64,000 nucleotides of DNA from Paenibacillus lactis (GTDB taxonomy: Bacteria; Bacillota; Bacilli; Paenibacillales; Paenibacillaceae). Position numbers and translations under genes: made by a program. Positions 1-9,049 of this stretch are shown here, in pieces. Position 1 is the stretch's first letter. Each line of letters starts with the position of its first letter. The stretch spans positions 310,001 through 374,000 of the forward strand of contig NZ_JAGGKI010000005.1 in assembly GCF_017873605.1 (NCBI RefSeq). Direction: 5' to 3'. The notes beneath the pieces are model-generated. The model was not told the origin of the DNA. It ran no database searches and saw only the letters and a list, made by a program, of their open reading frames with translations.

Positions 1-290
1 AAGCCTTTTGCCGCATGCGAAATCGTTCGCATCATAAAATCCTTCTCACTTGCAAAGGAATTGACCGTCCAAGGCATTTCATCGATATCAAAACCAACGG
101 TCCCTATTCCAACGACGGACTGATCCCTTTGTGCTAGCCAGATAATCAGTTCTTTTTCTCGATTTGTTCCAGCCAGCATGGAACCGCTAATAACTAAAAC
201 CTCAATAAACACGGAGGTTAATCCATTTGACATACTTATTGGTTCAACTACATCCTTGAATCTTGGGGGTAGTGAAATCGTGTTTCCCAT
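1..290 (-). CDS. Hypothetical protein, C-terminus beyond window
   Basis: The reading frame is open from an ATG at 290 to the window edge, about 96 residues, so the C-terminus is missing. An AGGAGG-like ribosome binding site (GGAGG, five bases before the ATG) supports this start. The visible part has a short N-terminal segment (MGNTISLPPRF), an alternating hydrophobic stretch and a charged segment with EKD. I do not recognise the family, and no signal peptide or membrane helix is evident. It lies downstream of, and in the same direction as, the next two small genes, so the three may be co-transcribed. Confidence 0.55.
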   Translation of the reverse strand, partial: MGNTISLPPRFKDVVEPISMSNGLTSVFIEVLVISGSMLAGTNREKELIIWLAQRDQSVVGIGTVGFDIDEMPWTVNSFASEKDFMMRTISHAAKG

Positions 291-364
291 ACCGTCCTCC
301 AGTACTTGTTGCTTCGTTCAATTTATCAAGCAGCTTGCCTTTTTTCCGTGGGGGAAATAAAATC

Positions 365-805
365 CTACCTTTCTTCAAACCACGCTTTATCTATTAATTC
401 GTCCCATTCCATAATCAGTTTCTTGTATTTGATAACCCAATATCCAAAATCAGAATTGTACTTTTTTGAAGTTGTTCCATCAAATCTATGAAATAGATAA
501 TTCCCCTCCTTATTGAGTACCTCATCCTTAAGCACTTCAAAATCAACTAACAAATCAGAATAATGAAGTTCCCTCTTTTGAGCATTTATTTCTACAACAA
601 TTCTTCTCTTATTCTTCACTTCTGAAGTATCAAATAAAATGGACTCCACAATTTCAAAATCCACAAAAGTTAACGTTGCTTCTCCAGAATACATAGCCAT
701 CCCCGTGTAGTTAAGAGGGTGATCCGATAAAACATCTATGTGCTCAAATGTTACCGATAAATTCTGCCCTTCAGTTGAGGTTGATGCAATGATGCAGTCA
801 TGCAA
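365..805 (-). CDS. Hypothetical protein, about 146 aa
   Basis: The family is not recognised. The protein is soluble and mixed alpha/beta with many acidic residues, and ends in a Trp- and Lys-rich segment (GYWVIKYKKL, then EWDELIDKAW). The listed start is a TTG without a good ribosome binding site. The frame stays open upstream to an ATT at 844, preceded seven bases earlier by GGAGG, and the extra residues (IKYKSENTIAHIS) read like real protein. The true start may therefore be a rare ATT, or a mutated ATG, at 844. Confidence 0.5.
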   Translation of the reverse strand: MHDCIIASTSTEGQNLSVTFEHIDVLSDHPLNYTGMAMYSGEATLTFVDFEIVESILFDTSEVKNKRRIVVEINAQKRELHYSDLLVDFEVLKDEVLNKEGNYLFHRFDGTTSKKYNSDFGYWVIKYKKLIMEWDELIDKAWFEER

Positions 806-861
806 CGAGATATGGGCAATCGTGTTCTCTGATTTATATTTAATAGGTAGCCCTCCTTCCG

Positions 862-1281
862 TTACAGTATAGTCTCAATGAACACTCTCCCACATTGATG
901 TTTCTTTAAATCGACGCCTTTAAATTTTCCTTGCGACCGAGAGTAGATCGAGGCAGCTCCGAAGCGAGAATACATGTCAATTGCAAGTGAGTCGAGTCCT
1001 TTCTCTCTTCTGAATATTCGCCGAAACAAAAAAATCCCAATGAAGAACAACAATGTTAAGAAGTAATCACGGACGAAATCTGGTGCCGTATATGAATACC
1101 AATATAAATAAAAGGCATCAGTGATATCTGTATTTATAACGATCTCTTGACCGAATAGATTTGGATCGTGATTTTGTTTTGAATTTTTTATGTTCGTGCT
1201 GATTTCTAAAAAACCAAGGTGAATGATTGGAACTAGCAAGGACACACAAGCTGCAATTAGATAGCTCTTACCTTGTTTCAT
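862..1281 (-). CDS. Small membrane-anchored hypothetical protein
   Basis: The start at 1281 (MKQGKS) is chosen because GGAGG lies five bases upstream. Residues about 8-25 form one hydrophobic helix and about 75-92 a second (YFLTLLFFIGIFLF), followed by an Arg-rich RRIFRRE stop-transfer segment. The stretch between faces outside if the N-terminus is inside. The last ~35 residues are encoded by DNA (about 900-990) that weakly resembles the right half of the attC-like sites found further along (CCGAAGC-GAGAATA). The C-terminus may therefore be read-through into a decayed repeat. Function unknown. Confidence 0.5.
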   Translation of the reverse strand: MKQGKSYLIAACVSLLVPIIHLGFLEISTNIKNSKQNHDPNLFGQEIVINTDITDAFYLYWYSYTAPDFVRDYFLTLLFFIGIFLFRRIFRREKGLDSLAIDMYSRFGAASIYSRSQGKFKGVDLKKHQCGRVFIETIL

Positions 1282-1437
1282 CGTAACCTCCAATCGAAAG
1301 CAAAGGATCGACTCTGCCGCCGATCCCTCATTGAATTGCTTTATTCTTTATTCTCGATGGCAAGTCCAAAAACCTTTCTCCGGCAGCGGACAGATCCTTT
1401 ACGATCCACCTCAATTCCGTCAAATTCATTCTACCCA

Positions 1438-3147
1438 TCACGCATCTTCGTTGGCAGCGAAGGCCCTCATAGATGGATCAGTCATCAGACGCTTTCCACC
1501 TCGACGATCAGAAATCAGGGCAAAGGGGATCCCTAGCAACAAAAACCATCCGCCCGCATGGAAAGTCCGACTGAAGGAGGCAACGAACGCATCCTGCAAA
1601 TCCGTGCTCACCTGGGATAATTGCTGCCCCAGCTCTTGCCGCTGCTGCGTGAAAGCAGCTTGGAGCTCCTGCTTTACCGATTCATCCGCCTCGGACAATA
1701 GAGCCTTCTCCATGGTATCCAGTTGAAGGAGGATCGCCCCCTCGGCGTTCTTAGCACCGGCTGAGGACTTCTCTTGTACCATACGCCCCACCTGCTCCAG
1801 GATGACCTCCTTGGCCTCCGCCGAGAGGTCGGCGCTGCTCTCGATTTGCAGCTTTATTTTGTTCACAGCCTCCCCACTGTAATGGCTTAACGCCGTATTT
1901 AGCACAGAAACCAAAATAGCTACGCCCAGAACTGAGCCGATCGCTCTAGACATATTCATGATACCCGAGGCGATGCCGATCTTCTCTTCCGGCACGTTGC
2001 GGATGGAGGCGCCCATAACGGGAGCGACAGAGAGACCTATGCCCACACCTGTCAAGATCAGCCGCCAGACCACGCTCCATTCGGTGGATGCCGCATTCAG
2101 CGATCCATACAGATAGAAAGACAGAGCTAATATCCCCATTCCCGCGGTGACAAACCAGCGGCTGCCATACTTGTTGGACATTCCTCCGGCTATTGCGGAA
2201 ATCACCATTGAAGCAAGTGACATGGCAGAGATGGTGATCCCTGCTTCCAGGATACTATTGCCCAGAATCCCGGTCAGAAAGTACGACATCAGGTAGGTTG
2301 AGGCAGTAATGCCCGCACCAATCATCACAAGTGTGAGCACTGCCCCGTTGAAGGGGAGTATGCGCAGCAGCCACAAGGGCAGCATAGGCACAGACGTACG
2401 AAGCTCAACGATTAAGAAGAGAACTATAAAAACGAGAAAAGCAGCCATGTACCCGATAAATTTCAACGAATCCCAGCCCCATTCGCTCACGTTAATCAAT
2501 CCGTAGGTTATGCAGAACATCGCGGCAGAAAGGGTCAACACGCCCAGCCAATCGATCTTCCGTCCCGCGGAAGTGTCGAAGGATTCACGGATCAACGGGA
2601 TTGCCAGGCAGATTGCAGCTATCCCAATAGGGACATTCACGAAGAAAATAGCTTCCCAACCGATGGAATTGGTTAAAATGCCACCCAAGGTAGGTCCGCT
2701 GGCAGCAGCCAGACTGGAGATGGCCCCCCAGATGCCGAGGACCATGCCGTGTTTTTCCTTCGGAAACAAGTCAGCTGCCAAGGGAATCGTAACCGGAACG
2801 ACAATCGCTGCAGACATGCCCTGCAAGACTCGGTAGAAGACCATCGTTTCGACAGAGGTTGACAGTCCGCACAGAATCGAAGTAACGACAAACAACGCTG
2901 TACCGACGAGGAAAAGACGCTTACGACCGAACTGATCAGCGATTCGGGAAGCCGTGATCAAGAAGACGGCAAAGGCCAGGTTATAACCATTGACGATCCA
3001 GGACATATCGTCCATGGCGGTGTTGAATTGCCGGGTCATCTCCGGCAAGGTGACGTTAACGATAGTCGTATCCAGGAGTGCCATGAAGTACCCCAAGATA
3101 ATGGCGGCAAATGCAATCCCGCGGCGGATACCGGTAAGCTTAGACAA
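1438..3147 (-). CDS. Drug-efflux MFS transporter, DHA2 (EmrB/QacA) type
   Basis: This is a 569-residue integral membrane proton-driven exporter with about 14 predicted helices, the length and helix count of the DHA2 drug:H+ antiporter family. The conserved early motif DTTIVNVTLP (residues about 25-35), the loop motif RIADQFGRKR (about 63-72) and motif-C-like GPTLGG (about 152-157) are all visible. A long hydrophilic segment rich in E and Q (residues about 440-520) lies between the last two helices; similar loops occur in some Bacillota members. The start is TTG with an AAGGAG site. It is transcribed divergently from a TetR regulator across a region with three operators, so drug-inducible derepression is likely. 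The substrate cannot be told. Confidence 0.85.
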   Translation of the reverse strand: MSKLTGIRRGIAFAAIILGYFMALLDTTIVNVTLPEMTRQFNTAMDDMSWIVNGYNLAFAVFLITASRIADQFGRKRLFLVGTALFVVTSILCGLSTSVETMVFYRVLQGMSAAIVVPVTIPLAADLFPKEKHGMVLGIWGAISSLAAASGPTLGGILTNSIGWEAIFFVNVPIGIAAICLAIPLIRESFDTSAGRKIDWLGVLTLSAAMFCITYGLINVSEWGWDSLKFIGYMAAFLVFIVLFLIVELRTSVPMLPLWLLRILPFNGAVLTLVMIGAGITASTYLMSYFLTGILGNSILEAGITISAMSLASMVISAIAGGMSNKYGSRWFVTAGMGILALSFYLYGSLNAASTEWSVVWRLILTGVGIGLSVAPVMGASIRNVPEEKIGIASGIMNMSRAIGSVLGVAILVSVLNTALSHYSGEAVNKIKLQIESSADLSAEAKEVILEQVGRMVQEKSSAGAKNAEGAILLQLDTMEKALLSEADESVKQELQAAFTQQRQELGQQLSQVSTDLQDAFVASFSRTFHAGGWFLLLGIPFALISDRRGGKRLMTDPSMRAFAANEDA

Positions 3148-3169
3148 AGTAACCCTCTCCTTTTTAACA

Positions 3170-3247
3170 TGAACTTTAGTTCACGTTTTAATCGGATTAT
3201 ATGAACTAAAGTTCATTTTTGTCAATAAAAATGTGAACTATGATTCA
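3170..3247. promoter_or_regulatory. Three TetR-type operator palindromes between mfs and tetR
   Basis: Three 14-bp near-palindromes of the form TGAACTNNAGTTCA occur in the divergent intergenic region: 3170-3183 (TGAACTTTAGTTCA), 3202-3215 (TGAACTAAAGTTCA) and 3234-3247 (TGAACTATGATTCA, one imperfect half). Their spacing is 32 bp centre to centre in both intervals, about three helical turns. A dimeric repressor could therefore line up on one DNA face and cover both promoters. Confidence 0.75.
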
Positions 3248-3303
3248 TAATTTCGTTGACTTTGGATAAGGAGGAGAAATACAATTAGGCGTAGGTGATG
3301 AAA

Positions 3304-3978
3304 ATGGCAGAGAAAGATCAGGATAAGACCCGCGTGCCCCAGCAGCAGCGAAGCATGGAAACGAAACAAAAGATCGTTGCGGCGGCCATGAAACTCTTCT
3401 CGGAGAAAGGCTTCCACGCCACGAATACAAAGGAAATCGCGAAGGAAGCGAATGTAGCTGTTGGCAGTGTCTATTCCTATTACACTGATAAAATGGAAAT
3501 TTTCAAAGACGCATTGGCTCTCTTCCATGAACGATTCACAGGGATTCTCCGAGGTCACGGCGCTCTTCAACTGAATAGCAGCCAGAACAAACGGGAACTG
3601 ATCCGGGACGTGATCGAGATCATGATTAAGGCTCACGAGGTGGACATCGGTTTTCATCGGGAAATGGACATCATGGCGCTGTCATATCCTGAGATTAAGG
3701 ACATGGCGGACAAGGAGATGCGGTTCTTCTATAAGTTTACGGCCCGACTTCTTCGCTCCTGGCAGAAGGAGACTCGAATCAAGGACCCGGACGCAGCGGC
3801 GACGGTCCTTATTCTTGCAGCGCATGGGGTGGTTGAAGCCGTAGCTTTCGGCGGTACGGGCATCAGCCGGGAGCGTTTGATTGAAGAAACGATCGATATG
3901 CTGCACTCTTATTTGTGGCCGCAGGAAGCTCTGCAAGAAAGGCAGAACGAAGAGCTCGGACTATCTATGGAGGAGTAG
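3304..3978 (+). CDS. TetR/AcrR family transcriptional regulator
   Basis: The N-terminal helix-turn-helix is clear: KQKIVAAAMKLFSEKGF, then the recognition part TNTKEIAKEANVAVGSVYSYY at about residues 20-60. The C-terminal ligand-binding domain is helical and ends acidic (EELGLSMEE). Possible starts are GTG 3295, ATG 3298 and ATG 3304; 3304 is chosen because AGGTGAT lies just upstream. It faces away from the DHA2 exporter and almost certainly represses it through the three operators between them. A strong terminator follows. Confidence 0.85.
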   Translation: MAEKDQDKTRVPQQQRSMETKQKIVAAAMKLFSEKGFHATNTKEIAKEANVAVGSVYSYYTDKMEIFKDALALFHERFTGILRGHGALQLNSSQNKRELIRDVIEIMIKAHEVDIGFHREMDIMALSYPEIKDMADKEMRFFYKFTARLLRSWQKETRIKDPDAAATVLILAAHGVVEAVAFGGTGISRERLIEETIDMLHSYLWPQEALQERQNEELGLSMEE

Positions 3979-4002
3979 CGAGGAAATTCCTCTGGAAATA
4001 GG

Positions 4003-4036
4003 AAAAGCTGCCCGCATAGCTGGGGGCAGCTTTTAT
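4003..4036 (+). terminator. Rho-independent terminator after tetR
   Basis: An 11-bp stem (AAAAGCTGCCC paired with GGGCAGCTTTT) with a short loop ends in a T-run, 25 bp after the tetR stop codon. Confidence 0.8.
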
Positions 4037-4115
4037 TGGTTCAAAGAATAGACAATGTTCGAAACACATAACTTCATCTTTAGATTCAGTTTAGCTCCTG
4101 TTAGATAATACTTTG

Positions 4116-4718
4116 TTATCTGCTGTTCCTAGCCATTGTTGGCTTTGCCCTCTTCGATCTAACTTTATAAAGCAGCCACGTCTTTAGCAAGGACTCGTTA
4201 TCCTTATGGGTTGAAACCTTATCCCGAAAATAGAAATCTTCAATTCCAACTTCCAATCGGGCTATCGGCTTAACATGCTCGTGTGAAACCCACTCATTAA
4301 AATGAACTATATTGTTATCAGACTTTTTAAATTTGTCTTGTGGTAATATGTATATCGTTCCTTTTGTCCAAGGGTTATTCAGCATTGTCGATGCGTTCAA
4401 TGAATAAAAGTGATACTTTTTATCTTGAAAATTAAACATCCATTTCTAAACTTCCGTCTTGTTTACTTTTATCAAATACAGCATGAATATAGACCATGTC
4501 GGATCGATATCAATTTGTGAGTTATTTGATCCGTGAAACAAAACATGATTCTTTAAAGCTAGATACTTAAGAAAACGATATTTAGGATAAATTGAGTCAT
4601 AGCCAAATTCACCGTTAAAGAGCCTAGGTATCATTCTTTCGTACTCAATAACCTCTAGTTCAGTAAAATCTGAATTTGGTGAAGGGCTTAATAGAAAATT
4701 CAACAGATGTTTTATCAT
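4116..4718 (-). pseudogene. Split gene with in-frame TAG; unknown family with HGSNN motif
   Basis: Two open stretches (4446-4718 and 4116-4439) lie in the same frame and are separated only by a TAG codon at 4446-4448. Together they read as one protein: an N-terminal part with YERMIPRLFNGEFGYDS and VLFHGSNN, and a C-terminal part with NPWTKGTIYILP, FNEWVSHEHVKPIARLEV and DNESLLKTWLL. The join around SQIDIDPTWSIF seems shorter than expected for a continuous fold, so a small internal deletion is also possible. The HGS motif early in the protein recalls ADP-ribosyltransferase-like folds, but this is only suggestive. Confidence 0.55.
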
Positions 4719-4910
4719 CTTCTATTTTGATATCCCCCTTGTCTTACCTTGTTGTCCTTATTCTTTTTATTGCATCCAGGCTTACTCAACCATTATATAA
4801 GTAGCATGAAAATTCCGAGATGCCTCCTTGACGAACGAGTAGCCGTGAGGATTCAATGCGAGAATAGACTGCTAGCAGAGGTTGGTGACTTCCTTATCCA
4901 AAACAATCTT

Positions 4911-5399
4911 TTATATTGTCTCTATCTGCCGTAATCTTACTGCATCGTAATAAATTAATTTATTATTCTCAAGGATACACTTATGTTCAAAACATTCAGC
5001 GCTGCTTAAGACCTTCGGTAGGAATTGTGGAATCATCTCCCCGACCCCCAAATTCCCTTCCGACAATATCCACTCAATATCCTTCCAATCTAAAATACCT
5101 TCATCTACTTTTTTGGGCGTAATATATTGATAATCATCTGGAATTACTGCTATAAAAACATACATCCCACCTGAATAACTTGCATCTGCAATCCAACTGA
5201 TAACGCCTTTATACGCTACATTCTCTAAAACAATTCCAGTTTCTTCAAAGGATTCTCGTATTACACATTCAGTTGGTGATTCGTTCCCTTCAATTTTTCC
5301 TCCTACTCCATTCCATAATCCTTTTGTCGGAGCTGAATCTCTATTCAACATGAGTAATTTACTTCCTTTTTTTATGAAGCAAAGTGCATACTTGTACAT
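4911..5399 (-). CDS. NUDIX hydrolase
   Basis: A 162-residue protein with a complete NUDIX box at about residues 34-56: G-x5-E-x7-REUxEExGU is met by GKIEGNE ... RESFEETGI. Such enzymes use Mg2+ bound by the box glutamates to hydrolyse nucleoside diphosphates linked to another moiety. The N-terminal strand (KYALCFIKKGSKLLML) and WNGVGGKIE are typical of MutT/8-oxo-dGTPase-like members, but the substrate cannot be assigned. Similar NUDIX genes occur at 10.7, 22.4 and 44.4 kb. Confidence 0.85.
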   Translation of the reverse strand: MYKYALCFIKKGSKLLMLNRDSAPTKGLWNGVGGKIEGNESPTECVIRESFEETGIVLENVAYKGVISWIADASYSGGMYVFIAVIPDDYQYITPKKVDEGILDWKDIEWILSEGNLGVGEMIPQFLPKVLSSAECFEHKCILENNKLIYYDAVRLRQIETI

Positions 5400-5567
5400 T
5401 TAGCCCCCCTATATATATTTATAAAAACAACCTTGAATCTTTTGACTTTTCAGCAATTTCACCTAACAACTTATTCCCAAACTTCATTACAACTCCCATA
5501 TTACGTGTATTCCCGTCCCTAGTAAACACCCCTAGTAATAGACTTATGCCCCATCATCCAAGCCTCT

Positions 5568-5735
5568 TTATAGACTTGATTTATCCCCTTCAGTTTGTAT
5601 GGCTTGCTCTCTAAGGAGAAAGCCTATCTCATCCCCATCTGAACCCCAAGCACCAGCAACCCACCGATCTTTCGAACTACTTGTTTCATTCCAAAGCAAA
5701 ATGGGTATTGGTATTAAACATATTATTGCGGGCAT
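5568..5735 (-). CDS. Small ORF, possible gene fragment (55 aa)
   Basis: An open frame of 55 codons starts at an ATG (5735). The first 14 residues are hydrophobic (MPAIICLIPIPILL) and the rest is protein-like (SKDRWVAGAWGSDGDEIGF). There is no clear ribosome binding site and no homologue that I recognise. It may be the relic of a longer gene. The remaining sequence at 5400-6020 shows no other convincing gene. Confidence 0.25.
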   Translation of the reverse strand: MPAIICLIPIPILLWNETSSSKDRWVAGAWGSDGDEIGFLLREQAIQTEGDKSSL

Positions 5736-6023
5736 ACGGACCTATTCCTAAGGGACAATTTGCTAGCTTATGCATTTTGCATAGATCCATTGGGGCTGGG
5801 GAAGGCAGTTGATTAGAACATAGCTGCCTGACTTCAGGCATATCAGAGATTCATGTATGAGACACATACTTTCCCGTGTACGACCAGGGGGTCACAGTCT
5901 TGGCATACATTTTCGAATGGGTGTAATAAGGGATTATACTGTTGGGACAACTACACTGCAGATAAAGGTGGAATTTTTTCGATATAAGTCAATGCCGTAA
6001 CGAAGATTATTGGGCTTACATTG

Positions 6024-6230
6024 TTAGTCCCCTCCGGGCTTCCTCTTTGATTCTTTCTCCACCATTAAAAAAAACGCGTCTAATCCTATCCATTTTGAGG
6101 CTTTTGCTAACTCGTTCGCTTCATTTTCTATGTCTACATAACAAGGCTGTCGCCATCTAGAGCTCTGATACTGAACTTCCCCCACAACGAATTTGGGATC
6201 CCCGTGGATGATATGCCAAATGCTCCGCAT
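6024..6230 (-). CDS. Small hypothetical protein (68 aa)
   Basis: This ORF begins MRSIWHIIHGDPKF and ends in a Lys/Arg-rich tail (KESKRKPGGD). It has mixed charge and no signal peptide or membrane helix. It is divergent from the opuC operon, whose first ATG is 33 bp away, so the promoters must overlap or the opuC promoter lies inside this ORF. The coding status is uncertain. Confidence 0.35.
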   Translation of the reverse strand: MRSIWHIIHGDPKFVVGEVQYQSSRWRQPCYVDIENEANELAKASKWIGLDAFFLMVEKESKRKPGGD

Positions 6231-6262
6231 AATATGGATACTGCTTGTAAAGGGGCGATTGA

Positions 6263-7420
6263 ATGATAGTACTGGAGCATGTAAACAAGGTTTATGAAAA
6301 TGGCTTTCACGCGTTGAAAGACATTAATCTTGAATTCAAAAAAGGGGAAATTACCGTCCTCATCGGACCGAGCGGCTGCGGCAAATCGACAACGATGAAG
6401 CTGATCAATGCGCTCAACACGCCATCATCTGGCCGAGTACTGATTGACGGCAAGGATATCTCCCGATTGAATCCGGTTGAACTGCGGCGCAATATCGGCT
6501 ACGTCATTCAAAGCGTTGGATTATTTCCGCATATGAATATCGCCAAGAACGCGGGAGTGGTTCCGCGTCTGAAGAAGTGGGATAAAGATAAAATCGAACA
6601 AAAAGTAAACCAGCTGCTCGACATGGTCGGGCTTGACCATACAACGTATGGCACACGCTATCCATCCGAGCTAAGCGGCGGGCAACAGCAGCGTGTGGGC
6701 GTCGTACGTGCGCTTGCGGCCGATCCGGACATCATCCTGATGGATGAGCCGTTCTCTGCTCTTGATCCCATCAGCCGTGAGCAGCTTCAAGATGAGCTGA
6801 TCCGGCTGCAGCAGGAGCTCAATAAAACCATTATTTTTGTGACGCATGATATGGATGAAGCTATTAAAATTGCGGATACCATCGTTCTGATGAAGGATGG
6901 TGAAGTGATTCAAACGGGCAGACCGGACACCATTTTACGTCATCCCGCAAATGATTTTGTACGTGACTTTATCGGCTCGAAGCGTCTGCAAAACGAAAGC
7001 ACCTATGAGATTCCGCTTGTAGATGAAGTCATGATTACGAACCCGGTCACTGCATTCCCGAGTCGAGGATTAGCGGAAGCCATCAAGATGATGGAAAGTA
7101 AGCGGGTCGATTCGCTGCTGATCGTAGACCGTAACCGGCAGCTTCAAGGAGCGGTTTCGATCTACCGGGTGCTCGACCAATACGGCGAGGAAGGCAAAAC
7201 CGTAGCGGACGTTATGCATCCCGTTCGTTATTCGGTGGCTTCGGGAAGCACGCTTGCCCAGGCTATTGAGATCATGGACAGCCATCAGCTCAGCAACCTT
7301 CCCGTAGTCGACAGCAATAACCGGTTCCTCGGACTCATTACAAGAGGCAGCGTCGTTAAACATCTGGCAGAGGTATATCCAACGATCGTTCCTCCGGAGC
7401 AGAACGGAGAGGGTGAGTGA
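6263..7420 (+). CDS. opuCA: Compatible-solute ABC transporter ATP-binding protein, OpuCA-like
   Basis: This is the cytoplasmic ATPase of a glycine betaine/carnitine/choline importer. Walker A (GPSGCGKST, about residues 33-41), Q-loop, the ABC signature LSGGQQQR (about 137-144), Walker B (IILMDEPFSALDP) and the switch histidine (VTHDMDEA) are all present. Two CBS domains fill the C-terminal third (from about residue 255); in this family they sense ionic strength or nucleotide. At 385 residues it matches OpuCA in length. It is first in a four-gene operon with the order ATPase, permease, binding protein, permease, as in opuCABCD. Confidence 0.9.
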   Translation: MIVLEHVNKVYENGFHALKDINLEFKKGEITVLIGPSGCGKSTTMKLINALNTPSSGRVLIDGKDISRLNPVELRRNIGYVIQSVGLFPHMNIAKNAGVVPRLKKWDKDKIEQKVNQLLDMVGLDHTTYGTRYPSELSGGQQQRVGVVRALAADPDIILMDEPFSALDPISREQLQDELIRLQQELNKTIIFVTHDMDEAIKIADTIVLMKDGEVIQTGRPDTILRHPANDFVRDFIGSKRLQNESTYEIPLVDEVMITNPVTAFPSRGLAEAIKMMESKRVDSLLIVDRNRQLQGAVSIYRVLDQYGEEGKTVADVMHPVRYSVASGSTLAQAIEIMDSHQLSNLPVVDSNNRFLGLITRGSVVKHLAEVYPTIVPPEQNGEGE

Positions 7421-7421
7421 T

Positions 7422-8087
7422 ATGAACGCATTTTGGAGTTTCATCACGGATCGTTATCCGGATATCCTGAAGGCTTTGCAGGAGCATCTGGTCCTCTCCT
7501 CCTCTGCCGTGCTTTTGGGGACGGTCATTGCCGTACCGATCGGCATTCTGCTCGTGTATAACCGGGTAGGCTGGATCAATCGTTTCGTCTTTTTTATTGC
7601 AAACCTGTTTCAAACGGTTCCCAGCCTGGCGCTTCTCGCGATTCTGATTCCGCTGCTCGGCATCGGCATGAAGCCGGCCGTACTAGCCCTGTTTCTATAC
7701 TCCCTGATGCCGATCCTGCGGAATACCTACGACGGATTTCACTCCGTGGATAAAGGCGTGCTTCAATCGGCCAGGGGGATGGGATACAGCACTGCTCAAA
7801 CGATTTTGAGAATTCAGCTTCCGTTATCGCTTCCTTACATCATGTCCGGCATCCGCATTACGACGGTGTATATCATCAGCTGGGCAACGCTGGCTTCCTT
7901 GATTGGCGCTGGCGGGTTAGGCCATCTTATCGTATCGGGACTTGGGGTGAACAAGCCCGAGATGATATTCGTCGGCGGCATCGGTGCGATTCTCCTGGCA
8001 CTTGTAGCTGACGCGTTGCTTGGCCTGCTTGAGGGCTGGCTTAGCAAACACTACCATCAGAACCAGACCCGGGACGCTGCGGTATGA
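7422..8087 (+). CDS. opuCB: Compatible-solute ABC transporter permease, OpuCB-like
   Basis: A polytopic inner-membrane subunit of about 221 residues with roughly six helices. The cytoplasmic EAA-type loop that contacts the ATPase is visible as ARGMGYSTAQTILRIQLPLSLP (shown in two parts in the text, about residues 115-136). The ATG at 7422 is preferred over an upstream GTG because GAGGG precedes it; it lies one base after the opuCA stop. Its 3' end overlaps possible upstream starts of the binding-protein gene, indicating translational coupling. It pairs with the second permease at 9050 to form the channel. Confidence 0.88.
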   Translation: MNAFWSFITDRYPDILKALQEHLVLSSSAVLLGTVIAVPIGILLVYNRVGWINRFVFFIANLFQTVPSLALLAILIPLLGIGMKPAVLALFLYSLMPILRNTYDGFHSVDKGVLQSARGMGYSTAQTILRIQLPLSLPYIMSGIRITTVYIISWATLASLIGAGGLGHLIVSGLGVNKPEMIFVGGIGAILLALVADALLGLLEGWLSKHYHQNQTRDAAV

Positions 8088-8134
8088 GTCACATCAGCCG
8101 TAGGCAGCAAACCGGACGGAACAAGGAAGGCGTG

Positions 8135-9037
8135 ATGAATCTGAACAAGCTGAGATGGATCCCGATGTTAGCCTGCATGTTGACTTTGGCTGCTTTTACC
8201 TCCGCATGCGGAATTCAAAGCGACATGACAATCGGGACTCAAACCTATACCGAAACCAAGATTATTGCCGAGATGTACAAAGCCCTGATTGAAGACCAAA
8301 CCGATCTCAACGTGGATATTATCCCGGATCTGGCATCCAGTTCATTGGTCATCAATGCGATGAAAGATAACGATGTTCAAATGGCGACATTATATACCGG
8401 TGAGATTTTCAACAACCATTTCCCGATCAGCGGCAGCAAAGACCGTGCCAAGGTCTTGAAGGAAGCGCAAGAAGGATTTCAGGAACACTTCGGATTCACT
8501 TGGATGAATCCTTTGGGCTTTGAGAATACGTACGCATTCACGGTAAGAAAGGATCTTGCCGAAACCAATGGGTATACCAAAATTTCCGATGTCAAAAAAG
8601 ACATGGCCAACATGAAGCTTGGAGTAGACACCACCTGGCTGGAGCGAAGCACCGATGGATATCCGGCCTTCTCCAAAGCGTATGGCATTACATTCGGACA
8701 GGTTTTCCCCATGGAGATCAGTCTGGTATACAGCGCGGTAGCCAATCAGCAGGTGGATATCGTGCTAGCCTATTCGACGGATTCCCGGCTGAAAGCCTAC
8801 GAATTGCAAACCCTTAAGGATGACAAGCAATTCTTCCCTCCTTATGATGCAAGCCCGGTATTGCGCTCAGACCTATTGAAAAAGCATCCTGAAATTGAGG
8901 AGGCAATTGCGCCTTTAATCGGTCGCCTGGATGCGGATACGATGATATCGCTTAATTATCAGGTGGACATTGAGAAGAAAAGCGAGCGGGAGGTCGCCAT
9001 CGCGTACTTGAAAGAGCAGGGTCTCTTGAACAGCTAA
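8135..9037 (+). CDS. opuCC: Compatible-solute binding lipoprotein, OpuCC-like
   Basis: This is the extracellular substrate-binding subunit. The start at 8135 gives a proper lipoprotein signal: MNLNKLRW, a hydrophobic stretch and the lipobox TSAC at about residues 20-23, with AAGGAAGG upstream. The mature protein begins with the family-typical TIGTQTYTETKIIAEMY, followed by LASSSLVINAMKDNDVQMATLYTGE. The family is the OpuAC/OsmF-type quaternary-ammonium binding fold. It is encoded between the two permeases, as in opuC operons. Confidence 0.88.
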   Translation: MNLNKLRWIPMLACMLTLAAFTSACGIQSDMTIGTQTYTETKIIAEMYKALIEDQTDLNVDIIPDLASSSLVINAMKDNDVQMATLYTGEIFNNHFPISGSKDRAKVLKEAQEGFQEHFGFTWMNPLGFENTYAFTVRKDLAETNGYTKISDVKKDMANMKLGVDTTWLERSTDGYPAFSKAYGITFGQVFPMEISLVYSAVANQQVDIVLAYSTDSRLKAYELQTLKDDKQFFPPYDASPVLRSDLLKKHPEIEEAIAPLIGRLDADTMISLNYQVDIEKKSEREVAIAYLKEQGLLNS

Positions 9038-9049
9038 AGGAGGGTAAGC

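Noticed and set aside
4749..4910. Possible attC-like right end (GATGCCTCC ... CAATGCGAGAATAGA)
   Set aside because: The resemblance is weak, with no left half and no GTTA core at the expected place.
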